DNA of 64,000 nucleotides, taken from contig CM042085.1 of NCBI GenBank assembly GCA_023512835.1, positions 45,370,189-45,434,188 of the forward strand, given 5' to 3'. Below are positions 1 to 8,965 of this stretch, piece by piece; the first letter of the stretch is position 1; each line of letters begins with the position of its first letter. The DNA comes from Taxillus chinensis. Its lineage: Eukaryota > Streptophyta > Magnoliopsida > Santalales > Loranthaceae. Below the pieces are notes generated by a model, which had not been told where the DNA came from, searched no databases, and saw nothing but the letters and a program-made list of their open reading frames with translations. The position numbers and the translations under genes are program-made.

Positions 1-119
1 CAACACATTCGTGGCAGGCCAGTCAGGCTGGTTCCAGTCACACTAGGCCACAGGGGGAGAGGCAACCACAAGGAGGATCGGAGGGGCGTCCCAGTGGACT
101 GTAGGCAGGAGCAAAAGGG

Positions 120-743
120 AAAGCAAGTGAGGCTAGTGGTGGGGCAGGCCAAGGCAGAGTGTTCGCGCTTACCTCAGCACCAGCTGAAATGGAGGGATTA
201 CTATCACCCTCCGAGGAAGGTGGGGCTGGACCTTCGGTGGTTCGAGGTACTATTCTAATATCTCGCACTGTTGTTGCTACATTGTTTGATACCGGAGCTT
301 CGTGTTCCCTGATTGCTAAGTCCTTGGTGGAGAGCCTTGGACTTGATTGTGTGGAGGTTGATAGACCTCTGAGGGTCGAGTCCCCAATGGGAGGTGTGGA
401 GTTGATCCACCAAATGTGTCGAGAGTGTGCGCTTACGATAGGAGAGGTTGACCTCTCATTTGATTTGTACGTAATGCCCATGAGGACTTTTAGTTTGATT
501 CTGGGGATGGACTGGTTGATGGCCTTTCAGGCTAAGATTGACTGCTATAGGCGACGAGTATCATTTACTACACCCACAGGATCTTCCTATACCCTAGTGG
601 GTGAATGGGATAGGAATGCTGGGAGAGCTGGACCGACGAGGGAGCTATGGGGCAATATTACCCATAGGCTTGCCACCCTAACCTTTGAGGAGGAAGGTAA
701 CTTAGAGAAAAGGGTGTGGCCAGATGTTGTCGAAAATTTCTAG
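120..743 (+). pseudogene. gag-pol: gag tail and retroviral-type aspartic protease (T1)
   Basis: The region encodes the end of the Gln/Gly-rich gag linker and then an aspartic protease. The active-site DTGAS motif is at 288-302, and a Leu-Gly-Met-Asp-Trp motif follows the flap region. In the living element this protease would cut the Gag-Pol polyprotein inside the particle. The frame ends at a TAG at 741 where the related element at 41280 reads CAG, giving a C-to-T change in CHG context. A one-base shift near 785 then moves the frame before reverse transcriptase begins. Confidence 0.85.
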
Positions 744-784
744 GATGTCTTTCCTGGGGAGTTGTTGGAGTTGCCTCCACACGA

Positions 785-1588
785 AGTATCGAGTTTACGG
801 TTGAACTGTTGCCAGGGGTGGGACCCATCTCACAAGTAGCATACCGGATGGGACCTGCTGAGTTGCGGGAGCTTCAGAAGCAAATAAAGGAACTGGGAGA
901 TAAAGGTTTTATCCATCCTAGTACCTCACCTTGGGGTGCACCGGTCTTGTTTGCTAAGAAGGCAGATGGTTCGTTACGACTTTGCATTGATTATCGGAAG
1001 CTGAATCAAGTAATGGTAAAGAACAAATACCCCTTGCCGCGGATTGATGACTTATTCGACCAGCTGAGTGGAGCACGGTGGTTCTCAAAAATCGATCTGC
1101 GTTCGGGATATCATCAATTGAGGGTCAGGAGCGAAGACATCCCTAAGACGGCGTTCAGGTGCAGATATGGACACTATGAGTGGTTAGTGATGCCTTTTGG
1201 GCTCACGAACGCACCTGCCGTGTTCATGCATCTAATGAATCAGGTATTTGCCCCATACCTGGATTCCTTCGTGGTGGTATTTATTGACGACATCCTTGTG
1301 TACTCCAAAACCCAAGTTGAGCATGAGGAGCACTTGGCCGTGGTGCTGCAGGCGCTACGAGATCATCACTTGTATGCTAAATTTAGCAAGTGTGACTTCT
1401 GGATGCGAGAGGTGCATTTTCTTGGGCATGTGGTATCTGCCGAAGGAGTTAGAGTGGACCCAACCAAGATTGAGTCCGTAGCATCTTGGAAGAGGCCCAC
1501 AAATGTTTTTGAGATCCGGAGTTTCTTGGGTCGCGGGGGTATTACCGGCGTTTTGTGGAAGGATTTTCTCGGTTGGCGGCGCCCATGA
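785..1588 (+). pseudogene. pol: reverse transcriptase (T1)
   Basis: This is the palm and fingers of a Ty3/Gypsy reverse transcriptase. It carries the [16 protein letters not shown] motif, the [10 protein letters not shown] block with the first catalytic Asp, the FGLTNAP block, and the FIDDILVYS block (near 1280-1300) with the catalytic Asp pair. It would copy element RNA into DNA. The frame is open for about 265 codons and is then lost at a frameshift near 1535, in the [12 protein letters not shown] block, where the T3 copy at 42075 is intact. Confidence 0.9.
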
Positions 1589-2505
1589 CAGCTCTTACAC
1601 GGAAGGGAGCCAAATTCAAGTGGACGGACAAGTGCTAGCAGGCATTTGAGGAGTTGAAGACTCGCCTGACTACTGCACTGGTGTTGAGTCTACCGCAGGA
1701 GGGAGTGCCATTCGAGGTGTATTGTGACTCGTCTCGCGTTGGACTGGGGTGTGTTCTGATACAAGAACGCCAAGTCATAGCATATGGCTCGCGACAGCTG
1801 AAGTCCCATGAGCAAAACTACCCAACACACGACCTGGCGTTAGCAGCAGTTATTTTTGCCCTGAAGTCTTGGCGACATTACCTGTTGGGAGAGAAATTTG
1901 TGGTATATACTGACCACAAAAGCCTACAGTATATCTTCACCTAGAGAGACCTAAATTTGCGACAACGGAGGTGGGTAGAGTACCTGCAAATGTTTGACTT
2001 CACGCTCTCCTACACGCCTGGGAAGGGAAATTTAGTAGCCGACGCGCTAAGTAGAAAAGGGAAAGCCGAGGTTTCCATGAGAGAATGGAAAATGATGGAG
2101 CGGTTGGCAGTGCTTCAGGTGCAACCTGCTTTCAGCGATGAGGGAGCTATCCTGTGTCCTCTCACCGTGATACCAGAGTTGTATCAGCGTGTCCGTGAGG
2201 GACAGTTAGGCGACGTGGATCGTGAGGTGATCCGGGCCCAAGATAGAGGCCGGAGAGCCGTCGAGAGCCGGACAGAAGGAGTTGAGCATGAGCTGAAATT
2301 TCGGGGGCGTTTGATAGTACCACCTCCCTTGCGTGAGGATGTCTCGAGGGAATTTCATCATTCCCGTTTGGCTGTACATCCAGGAGGAACTAAGATGTAT
2401 CATGCCGTTCGCGCACAGTTCCGGTGGCCGGGGCTGAAACGGAGGGTAGCAGAGTTTGTTTCCAGGTGCCTTACCTGTCAGCAAGTGAAGGCAGAGCACC
2501 AATGA
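1589..2505 (+). pseudogene. pol: RNase H and integrase zinc finger (T1)
   Basis: The segment encodes the RNase H domain ([13 protein letters not shown], then the [10 protein letters not shown] motif), a linker with [10 protein letters not shown], and the integrase N-terminal HHCC zinc-binding module around 2350-2490 (HHSRLAVHPGG, then CLTCQQVK). Three stops interrupt one frame: TAG at 1636 and 1942, and TGA at 2503. The T3 copy reads CAG, CAG and CGA at these places, so all three are C-to-T changes. No frameshift is seen within the segment. Confidence 0.88.
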
Positions 2506-2517
2506 CCCGCTGGTCAA

Positions 2518-3228
2518 TTGCAGCCTTTACCTGTAGCTGAGTGGAAGTGGGAGCATATTACCATGGACTTCGTGATGGGACTTCCTACCACTTCTGGGCG
2601 GAAGGACATGATTTGGGTCATAGTGGACCGCTTAACTAAGTCAGCCCATTTCTTGGCAATTCGAGAGCGCGACCCTATCGGCACGTTAAGCCAGTTGTAT
2701 GTTGATGAGATTGTCCGCCTGCACGGAGTGCCCTTGTCTATTGTTTCGGACGGGGGATCGCAGTTTACATCCCGGTTTTGGGGAGGTCTGCAGGAAGCAT
2801 TAGGAACCCGACTTAATTTGAGTACCGCATTCCATCCTAAGACTGATGGTCTGTCCGAGAGGACCATTCAAACATTGGAAGACTTGTTGAGGGCTTGTGT
2901 ACTTGATTTTGGAGGATCATGGGCTTCCCACCTTCCTCTGGTGGAGTTTGCCTATAATAACGGTTACCGGTCTTCGATTGGGATGGCCCCGTTTGAGGCA
3001 TTGTATGGCCGACCGTGTCGGTCTCCATTATGTTGGCGCGAAGCTGGAGAGGCAGCTATGTTAGGACCTCAATTGGTCCAGGAGGCTACGGCAAAAGTTC
3101 AGCCTGATTCGGCAACGCCTTCTTACAACTCGGAGCGCGAAGTCTTATGCGGATCGCCGACGCCGACCGTTGGAGTTTTTGGTGGGAGACCACGTATTCC
3201 TTCGTGTTTCTCCACGGAGAGGGCATAA
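2518..3228 (+). pseudogene. pol: integrase catalytic core (T1)
   Basis: A DDE-type retroviral integrase core, which would insert the cDNA into host chromatin. The first Asp is in TMDFVMGLP, the second in the IVSDGGSQF block, and the Glu lies in the SERTIQTLED block. The frame is open until a shift near 3105, where the sequence differs from the T3 copy at 43655 by small indels. Past that point the reading moves to the frame starting at 3170. Confidence 0.88.
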
Positions 3229-3613
3229 GAGATTTGGGACTGGGTCCAAGTTGTCCCCTCGGTACATTGGACCGTTCGAGATTTTGAGCAGAGTTGGACC
3301 TGTTGCTTATAGGTTGGCGTTACCACCTAGTTTGAGCAGAGTTCATAATGTTTTCCATGTATCCCAGTTGCGGAAATATCATCCAGATCCCACACACGTG
3401 CTAGATTGGGGTACCCTGGATCTTGGAGAGGATGTGTCTATTGTTGAGGCACCCATCCGTATTGTAGATAGGCGCGAGAAGCAGCTGCGAGGTAAGACTA
3501 TTCCGTTGGTTCAGGTGTAGTGGCAACACCGAGGGCTGGAGGAAGAGACCTGGGAACGTGAGGCTGAGATGCGTGCTCATTATCCTGATCTGTTCGAGGA
3601 CGAACAACTCTGA
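3107..3613 (+). pseudogene. pol: integrase C-terminus and chromodomain (T1)
   Basis: The GPY/F module (KLSPRYIGPFEIL, then [21 protein letters not shown]) is followed by a chromodomain-like C-terminus containing EETWERE and ending LFEDEQ. In chromoviruses this tail directs integration toward modified histones. A TAG at 3518 splits it. The last codons contain TTCGAGGACGAA, repeated in front of the polypurine tract at 3825 (see findings). Confidence 0.85.
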
Positions 3614-3842
3614 AGGAAGGGAGGAGGGCAAGCATCAAACTTCAACATAATCAGGTATTTGCCCAACTAGTTAGGTAACCTGAGAATATAACATCGCTAC
3701 ATGACCATGTGGAGTGTATAAATGTGTGAAATAATTTGTGATTTGTTGTGTATTAATTTGTGCTAGAGGGTGTTAGAGGCCTATGCATTGGTTGTGATTG
3801 TTTTCTTTCATTCCACCTTTTCTTTTCAAGGACGAAAAGTCT

Positions 3843-3856
3843 TAAGGGGGAGAGGA
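3843..3856 (+). other. polypurine tract of T1
   Basis: A purine-rich run (TAAGGGGGAGAGGA) directly abuts the TGTAAGGACCC start of the 3' LTR. It is the expected primer site for plus-strand DNA synthesis. Equivalent tracts occur at 28769-28781 and 44301-44314. Confidence 0.8.
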
Positions 3857-4290
3857 TGTAAGGACCCGTACCTTGAGTTAGTCACAGTTTTGCCTTCTGA
3901 GTAGGGTTTTTTCTAGATTTTGACCTAGTGAATGGGCTCAAATGAATTCACGTGCAAAAGGAAAGATGCTTAGAATGATGTCTTATATCTACCACAGAAG
4001 TTTTAGGCCAAACGGATGTGTATGTGAGGTGCACGTGAAATGGGTCCATTTCACGTGCAAGTGTGGTTGTCTACTACATGATGCAAGGAGGCTAGGGGTG
4101 AAGTTTGAGCGCATTTGGGGTGCATATGGAGTTGCACGTGAATTGGGGAATTCACGTTCAAATTGGCGTGCAGCCATATTTTTGCATGGTTCCCTTGGTT
4201 TTGACATTCTAATGATCTTTCTCCAAAGGACCATGTTGAAATTCTGAGTATTTTGGCCTATATGGGTGCGGAAAGGTGCTAACTTGTGTG

Positions 4291-4368
4291 ATCAAAACTA
4301 CGTCGTTTTGATCCTGGGATTTACATAATCAAAACTATGTCGTTTTGATGTGGGTAGTGTCTATATAA
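4291..4368 (+). promoter_or_regulatory. LTR promoter of T1: two ACGTCG palindromes and TATA box
   Basis: Two near-palindromes, ATC-AAAACTACGTCGTTTTG-AT type, lie at 4291-4312 and 4328-4349. The second has CG changed to TG. TATATAA follows at 4362-4368. The same order and spacing recurs in the other chromovirus LTRs of the window. Confidence 0.65.
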
Positions 4369-4588
4369 TGAGGGCTTGAGTTTGAGTTTAGGGTTCTTGT
4401 GTTCTTCTTTGCTGCAGCTGCTGCCAGAGAGAGAGAGAGAGAGAGAGGATCTCCGGGCAGTTGCCGTGGTGGTTCGCGTCGTTGGGAGGTGTCTAGCGTA
4501 GAGGTTAGGACAAAAGTCTGAGGTAGGGATTCATGTTCTTCCTAACTCTCCTCTGTTCTAGGATATTCGCCTATATATATATATGTAA

Positions 4589-4618
4589 ATCCATATAGGT
4601 GTGATCTCCTATATGGAT
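4589..4618 (+). other. Leader hairpin, CCATATAGG stem with TGTGATCT loop
   Basis: Perfect 11-bp arms starting ATCCATATAGG enclose the 8-base loop TGTGATCT, about 220 bases downstream of the TATA box and so inside the predicted transcript. The same structure occurs at 29568 (one base short), in reverse at 32774-32803, and with altered but paired arms at 36354-36375. Confidence 0.6.
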
Positions 4619-5702
4619 GTTGGCCTTCAGTGGCATGTTCTGTTGATTCTGATGTTGAATTTGGCCTGAGGATGTTTTGGGTTTGTTTATGCCCACCATG
4701 TGTTTGATGAAATGTCTGTGAGGCCTGCACACTATGTATTTGATAAAATGTCTGTGAGGCCTGCATGCCATGTATTCAATATAATGCCTGTGAGACCTTG
4801 TATATGAGTGTCTGATGATATACCTGTGTGACTGGTGTGTACTGTGTTTGATTTGTATTTGATAAAAAGCCTGTGAGGCTGATGTGTGTGGCTTGCATCT
4901 AACCATATTGGTCCCTCTGAAATAAAGTGTAAATGCTGTGCTGAGTTTACATGTTGAGATGTAATGCTATGTTGTTCTGCTGGTCTGTTTGAGACTGAGC
5001 TGAGATATGGGCCAGGCACAATAGCTAGACCCCTTGAGATTTGGCCAGGATGTGGTCCTGAGTCTCGGTGTAGCACTCACGACGGTGGGCTAAGTCTACA
5101 CCCATTCCTGAGGGTAGGTATGGCGCCCGAGGAGGTGGTTGACCATATCTGACTCGGGTGGAAAATGTTGCATTGGTGTCCATGCAACATTCGCCTGGAT
5201 GTGGTATGTCATGTCGCCGTGGTGGCGGGGTGTCCTCTGCCCTTCAGTGCGGGCTCAGGTAAAGAGTGTTTACTGGGTGATGTTTGCTGCTTTAGCCTTA
5301 GGCACGACACGAGCACAAGCATACACATATCATGCATGTTGTAGAGCGGGACGGGTCTGGGAGACTGGATCCCTACTGAGCTATGGTTTGCTCACCCCTC
5401 CTATAAACTGTCCTTTTGCAGGGTTTAGCAGGCGGTAGGTGAAGGCTGAGGAGCTAGGTCCCTGAGGCTGGGAGTTTTATGTTATCTCCTTTGTCGTGCT
5501 CGTGGTTTTATGTTTTGGAATTTGGTTTGGTTTTATTTGTAACAGTACACATGGCTTCATAGGGGTTTTTCCTCGACTAGGTTGTAATAAACATTTAGTC
5601 TTTGAAATGAAATAAAATGAGATGTTATTATTAAATTTGTGTTTGTGTGCATGGTTTGGGAGCAGGAGCATGCCCCTTGGCATGTTAGCCTGGTTGTGCA
5701 GG

Positions 5703-6155
5703 TTTGGTCTCTGCAACACACCTGCTACTTTCCAGAGGTGCATGATGGCAATATTTCAAGGGTTGGTGGAGGACATTATGGAAGTCTTTATAAATGACTT
5801 CTCGGTATTTGGTTCATCTTTCTCCATCTGCCTCAGAAATCTGGAAACCATGTTGATCCGATGCAAGGAAAAGGACCTGGTCTTGAACGGGGAAAAGTGT
5901 CACTTCATGGTCAAGGAAGGAGTCGTCCTTGGGCATAGAGTGTCCGCAGCTGGGTTGGAAGTAGACAGAGCGAAGATCTCCACCATTGAGAGTCTACCTC
6001 CTCCCACCAATGTGAAGGGCATCCGGAGCTTTCTGGGACATGCAAGGTTTTATCGGCGGTTCATCAAAGATTTCTGCAAAATTGCCAAGCCTCTAAGCAT
6101 GCTTTTAGAGAAGGATGTTCCTTTCGTGCTTTCGAAGACTGTCTTCAGGCATTTA
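5703..6155 (+). pseudogene. pol: Athila reverse transcriptase, C-terminal half (A1)
   Basis: The reading begins at the FGLCN block and covers the catalytic region, which here reads FINDFSVFGSS where Athila-type enzymes normally have FMDDFS. The first Asp of the pair has therefore become Asn, a G-to-A change that would inactivate the enzyme. The thumb follows (KGIRSFLGHARFYRRF). The frame is lost near 6140-6155 by a small indel before RNase H. Confidence 0.85.
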
Positions 6156-7947
6156 CAGTGCCGAAAGAGAAGCTTAGTTCAGCACCTGTGATAGTAGCTC
6201 CAGACTGGTCGCAACCCTTTGAGCTAATGTGTGTGACGCCAGCGACTATGCAGTTGGAGCGGTTCTTGGATAGAAGTGGGACAAGGTTTTCAGGGCAATA
6301 TATTATGCCAGTCGCACACTCAATGAGGCCCAGCTCAATTACACTACTACAGAGAAGGAGTTACTCGCTGTGGTGTTTGCTTGTGATAAGTTTCGGTCGT
6401 ATCTATTGGGAACTAAGGTAATTGTTTACACCGACCACGCTGCCTTGAGATACTTGTTCAGCAAGAAGGATGCTAAACCCAGGTTGATCAGATGGGTTTT
6501 GTTACTCCAAGAGTTTGATCTGGAGATTAAAGACTTGAAGGGGACTTCCAATACTGTGGCAGACCATTTATCAAGGCTGGAGCTAGGGGAAGGTAGCACT
6601 AAAGGTGTTACTATTTCTGACACCTTCCCTGATGAGCAGCTCTTTGTAGCTGAAGCAAAGACGCCATGGTTTGCTGATATAGTGAACTACCATGCATGCG
6701 ACTATGTACCTACCGAGTTCACTTATCAGGAAAAGAAGAGGTTCCTCTTTAATGCAAGAAGATACATTTGGGATGAGCCTGTCCTCTACAGGCAATGTGC
6801 TGATCAGATCATCAGAAAATGTGTGCCAGAAGAGGAAGTGGACAGCATATTGAGGCATTGTCATTCATCTGACTATGCTGGCCATTTAGGAGTGCAAAGA
6901 ACGGTGGCCAAGATCCTACAAAGTGGGTTTTACTGGCCAACCATGTTCAAGGATACATACACCTTTGTTAAGCCATGTGATCAGTGTCAAAGAACAGGAG
7001 GAATTGGAAGGAAGCAAGAGATGCCCCAAACTGGCATTATGCCAGTAGAACTTTTTCATATATGGGGAATCGATTTCATGGGACCTTTCCCACCATTAGA
7101 TGGGTTTTCCTACATCCTTCTAGCTGTTGATTACCTCTCAAAGTGGGTTGAAGCTATACCCACAAGGAAGAATGATGATCAAGTGGTTACCAAGTTCCTT
7201 CGCCGCAACATATTCAGCAGGTTTGGAACACCTAGAGCAATTATCAGTGATGAAGGGAGTCACTTCTACAATCAGCTTTTTCGAAAGCTCTTAAACAAAT
7301 ATGGAGTTCAACATAGGCGTACTTTATCCTATCATCCACAGGCAAACGGCCAAGCTGAAGTCTCAAACTGTGAGATCAAGCAAATTTTGGAGAAGACAGT
7401 GGGAGACAACCGAAAAGATTGGTCTCTAAAACTCGATGAGGCGTTGTGGGCTTACCGCACAGCATTCAAAACGCCCATTTGAATGTCTCCTTATTGTCTA
7501 CTGTATGGAAAGGCCTGCCACTTTCCTGTTGAATTGGAACACAAGGCATTTTGGGCAGTTAAAAAGCTAAACATGGATCCCAATGTTGCTGCTGAACTAC
7601 GATTGCACCAACTAAATGAGTTAGAGGAATTTCGCTTCAATGCCTATGAGAGTGCTAAGCTGTACAAGGAGAGGTCTAAGCTCAGACATGATAAGAACAT
7701 CAGCCCCTCTACTGTTGAACCAGGGCAGAAGGTGCTTCTCTTTAATTCCAGAATTAAACTCTTCCCTGGGAAGCTGCGATCTAAGTGGATGGGGCCTTTC
7801 ACTGTTACAAAGGTTTTCCCATATGGCAGTGTTGAACTCCAATCAACCTCTGGGCAAATATTCAAAGTAAATGGTCAGCGTGTGAAGCCTTACTACATTC
7901 AGGACCATGTTAAAGAGGTTGATCATTTCACTCTGAGCACAACTTGA
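6156..7947 (+). pseudogene. pol: Athila RNase H and integrase (A1)
   Basis: RNase H begins LSSAPVIVAPDWSQPFELMC. It is shifted by a two-base insertion near 6230, and a TAG at 6271 replaces a likely CAG. Past this the frame is open to 7482 with [11 protein letters not shown], the tether VADHLSRL, the integrase HHCC finger (about 6850-7000), WGIDFMGP (first Asp), the IISDEGSHF block (second Asp) and the conserved Glu after [10 protein letters not shown]. One TGA at 7480 interrupts it. The C-terminal GPF-type module follows and pol ends with TGA at 7945. There is no chromodomain, as expected for Athila. Confidence 0.88.
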
Positions 7948-8389
7948 CAGAGGGGACGGTCAAGCTAAAGACCTAAACTCAGCGCTTCATGGGAGGCAAC
8001 CCATGGTGATTTCTTTTCCTTTTTATTCTATTTTATTTTATTTTATTGGGATATTTTTATTGTGTGCTTTAACCCATAGTCTGTAGGGAGTGCATATCTG
8101 CTTTGTTTTAATTTTATTTGTAGCATTTAAACCAGGGCTAGGCCCATATTTCTTTGATGGAGCTTATTTCTGCTTGGGCTTACTTGGGCCTGTGTATCAG
8201 AACTTTAGATAAATTTTCTAAGGCCCAAATCCAAGCCCAGTTGAATTGAATCAGAGGAGCCCACTCCAATCTATTGCCAAACCAAGGAGATGAAGTTATG
8301 AATTATGAGATGGTATTTTGGGCCCACTAACTGACACGTTTTTGTCCTTGGGAGATGGGCTACTAGCCTATCAAATTTCAGCAACTTTG
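7948..8389 (+). other. Non-coding spacer after pol (A1), with hairpin
   Basis: No coding signal is seen. About 40 bases after the pol stop an 18-base hairpin, CATGGG-AGGCAA-CCCATG, lies at 7988-8005. It is followed by T-rich sequence with repeated ATTTT. From memory, GGGAGGCAACCC is a recurrent motif after pol in plant Athila elements; I could not check this. Confidence 0.55.
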
Positions 8390-8883
8390 GACTTCATTTA
8401 GGGTGTCAACCAGCTTGCCCGTGAGAAGCAGTATTTCACGTGCACATGTATAATGGATCTACAGTTCATTCGTGACCTACTGGTGAAATTTGGACAAAAA
8501 AGGCCCTGACTGTGAAAAGGATTTTTGCGTGCACAAGGGTAGGATGGTCCAATCGATCTGAAAGTTTGCACAAAGGCAACTGGCATCCTCTAGACTTTTC
8601 TGAGACCTGCCCGTGAAAAAGCTTTTCGCGTGCACAAGGATAGAAGCATCTTTTCGATCTAAAATTTTGGTGGAAGACAGCTGGAAGTGTCTAGATTCAT
8701 CCAAGCCCTGCCCGTGAAATCACGCTTTTCACGTGCACACCTACCTTTGGCCAATAAGTCTGAAATTTCGGTGGGAGATAGCTGGCATCTTCTAGAGTAT
8801 TCTTTGTTCTGCACGTGAAAATAATGGAGCACTTTAAGAGGGTCATTTTCGTCTTTTACCCTTGTGGCGAATCACTATAAATA
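8390..8883 (+). promoter_or_regulatory. Internal promoter-like region: ~100-bp CACGTG array and TATA box (A1)
   Basis: Five diverged units of about 100 bp are centred near 8418, 8510, 8610, 8711 and 8811. Most units carry an inverted pair of the type CCGTGAAAA...TTTTCACGTGCA, a few with CACGTG changed to CGCGTG or TGCGTG. A TATA box, TATAAATA, is at 8876-8883, 90 bases before the ATG at 8966. The same inverted motif occurs in the A1 LTR at 15917-16050 ahead of its own TATA box. This is the layout expected of a separate promoter for the downstream gene; transcription is not shown. Confidence 0.55.
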
Positions 8884-8965
8884 GGGAGGGGCTCCAAGCT
8901 TGAAACTCACATCTCATACTTTCCTCTTCCTTTCTGCTGAGAGCAAATTCCTTTCTAGGTTAGTC

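Larger units (their letters stand above)
1..5707 (+). mobile_element. Tekay-type chromovirus T1, 3' portion
   Basis: The element enters the window in the gag-protease linker and runs protease, reverse transcriptase, RNase H, integrase, chromodomain, polypurine tract and 3' LTR, the Ty3/Gypsy order. A chromodomain after integrase places it among the chromoviruses, and its proteins match the complete element at 36595-46677 closely. It is dead: in-frame stops lie at 741, 1636, 1942, 2503 and 3518, and frameshifts fall near 785, 1535 and 3105. The 3' LTR is cut off at 5703-5707, where the sequence switches to an Athila reverse transcriptase. The 5' half lies outside the window. Confidence 0.9.
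3857..5707 (+). mobile_element. Truncated 3' LTR of T1 (mosaic)
   Basis: It begins TGTAAGGACCCG like the other chromovirus LTRs here and lacks its last ~100 bases. The first ~780 bases resemble the LTRs of T2: inverted CACGTG boxes, two ACGTCG palindromes, a TATA box, a (GA)n run near 4430 and the CCATATAGG hairpin. From about 4930 it instead resembles the LTRs of T3. Between them lies a degenerate ~40-bp tandem repeat (about 4700-4890) built on TGTCTGTGAGGCCTGCA-like units. Open frames in it are not genes. Confidence 0.85.

Noticed and set aside
4953..5438. Open frames in the T1 LTR (and copies at 38124, 45974)
   Set aside because: They recur only as LTR sequence, have no domain, and are broken differently in each copy.
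5622..5702. Extension of the Athila reverse transcriptase frame to an ATG at 5622
   Set aside because: Bases before 5703 are chromovirus LTR; the frame is open across the junction by chance.
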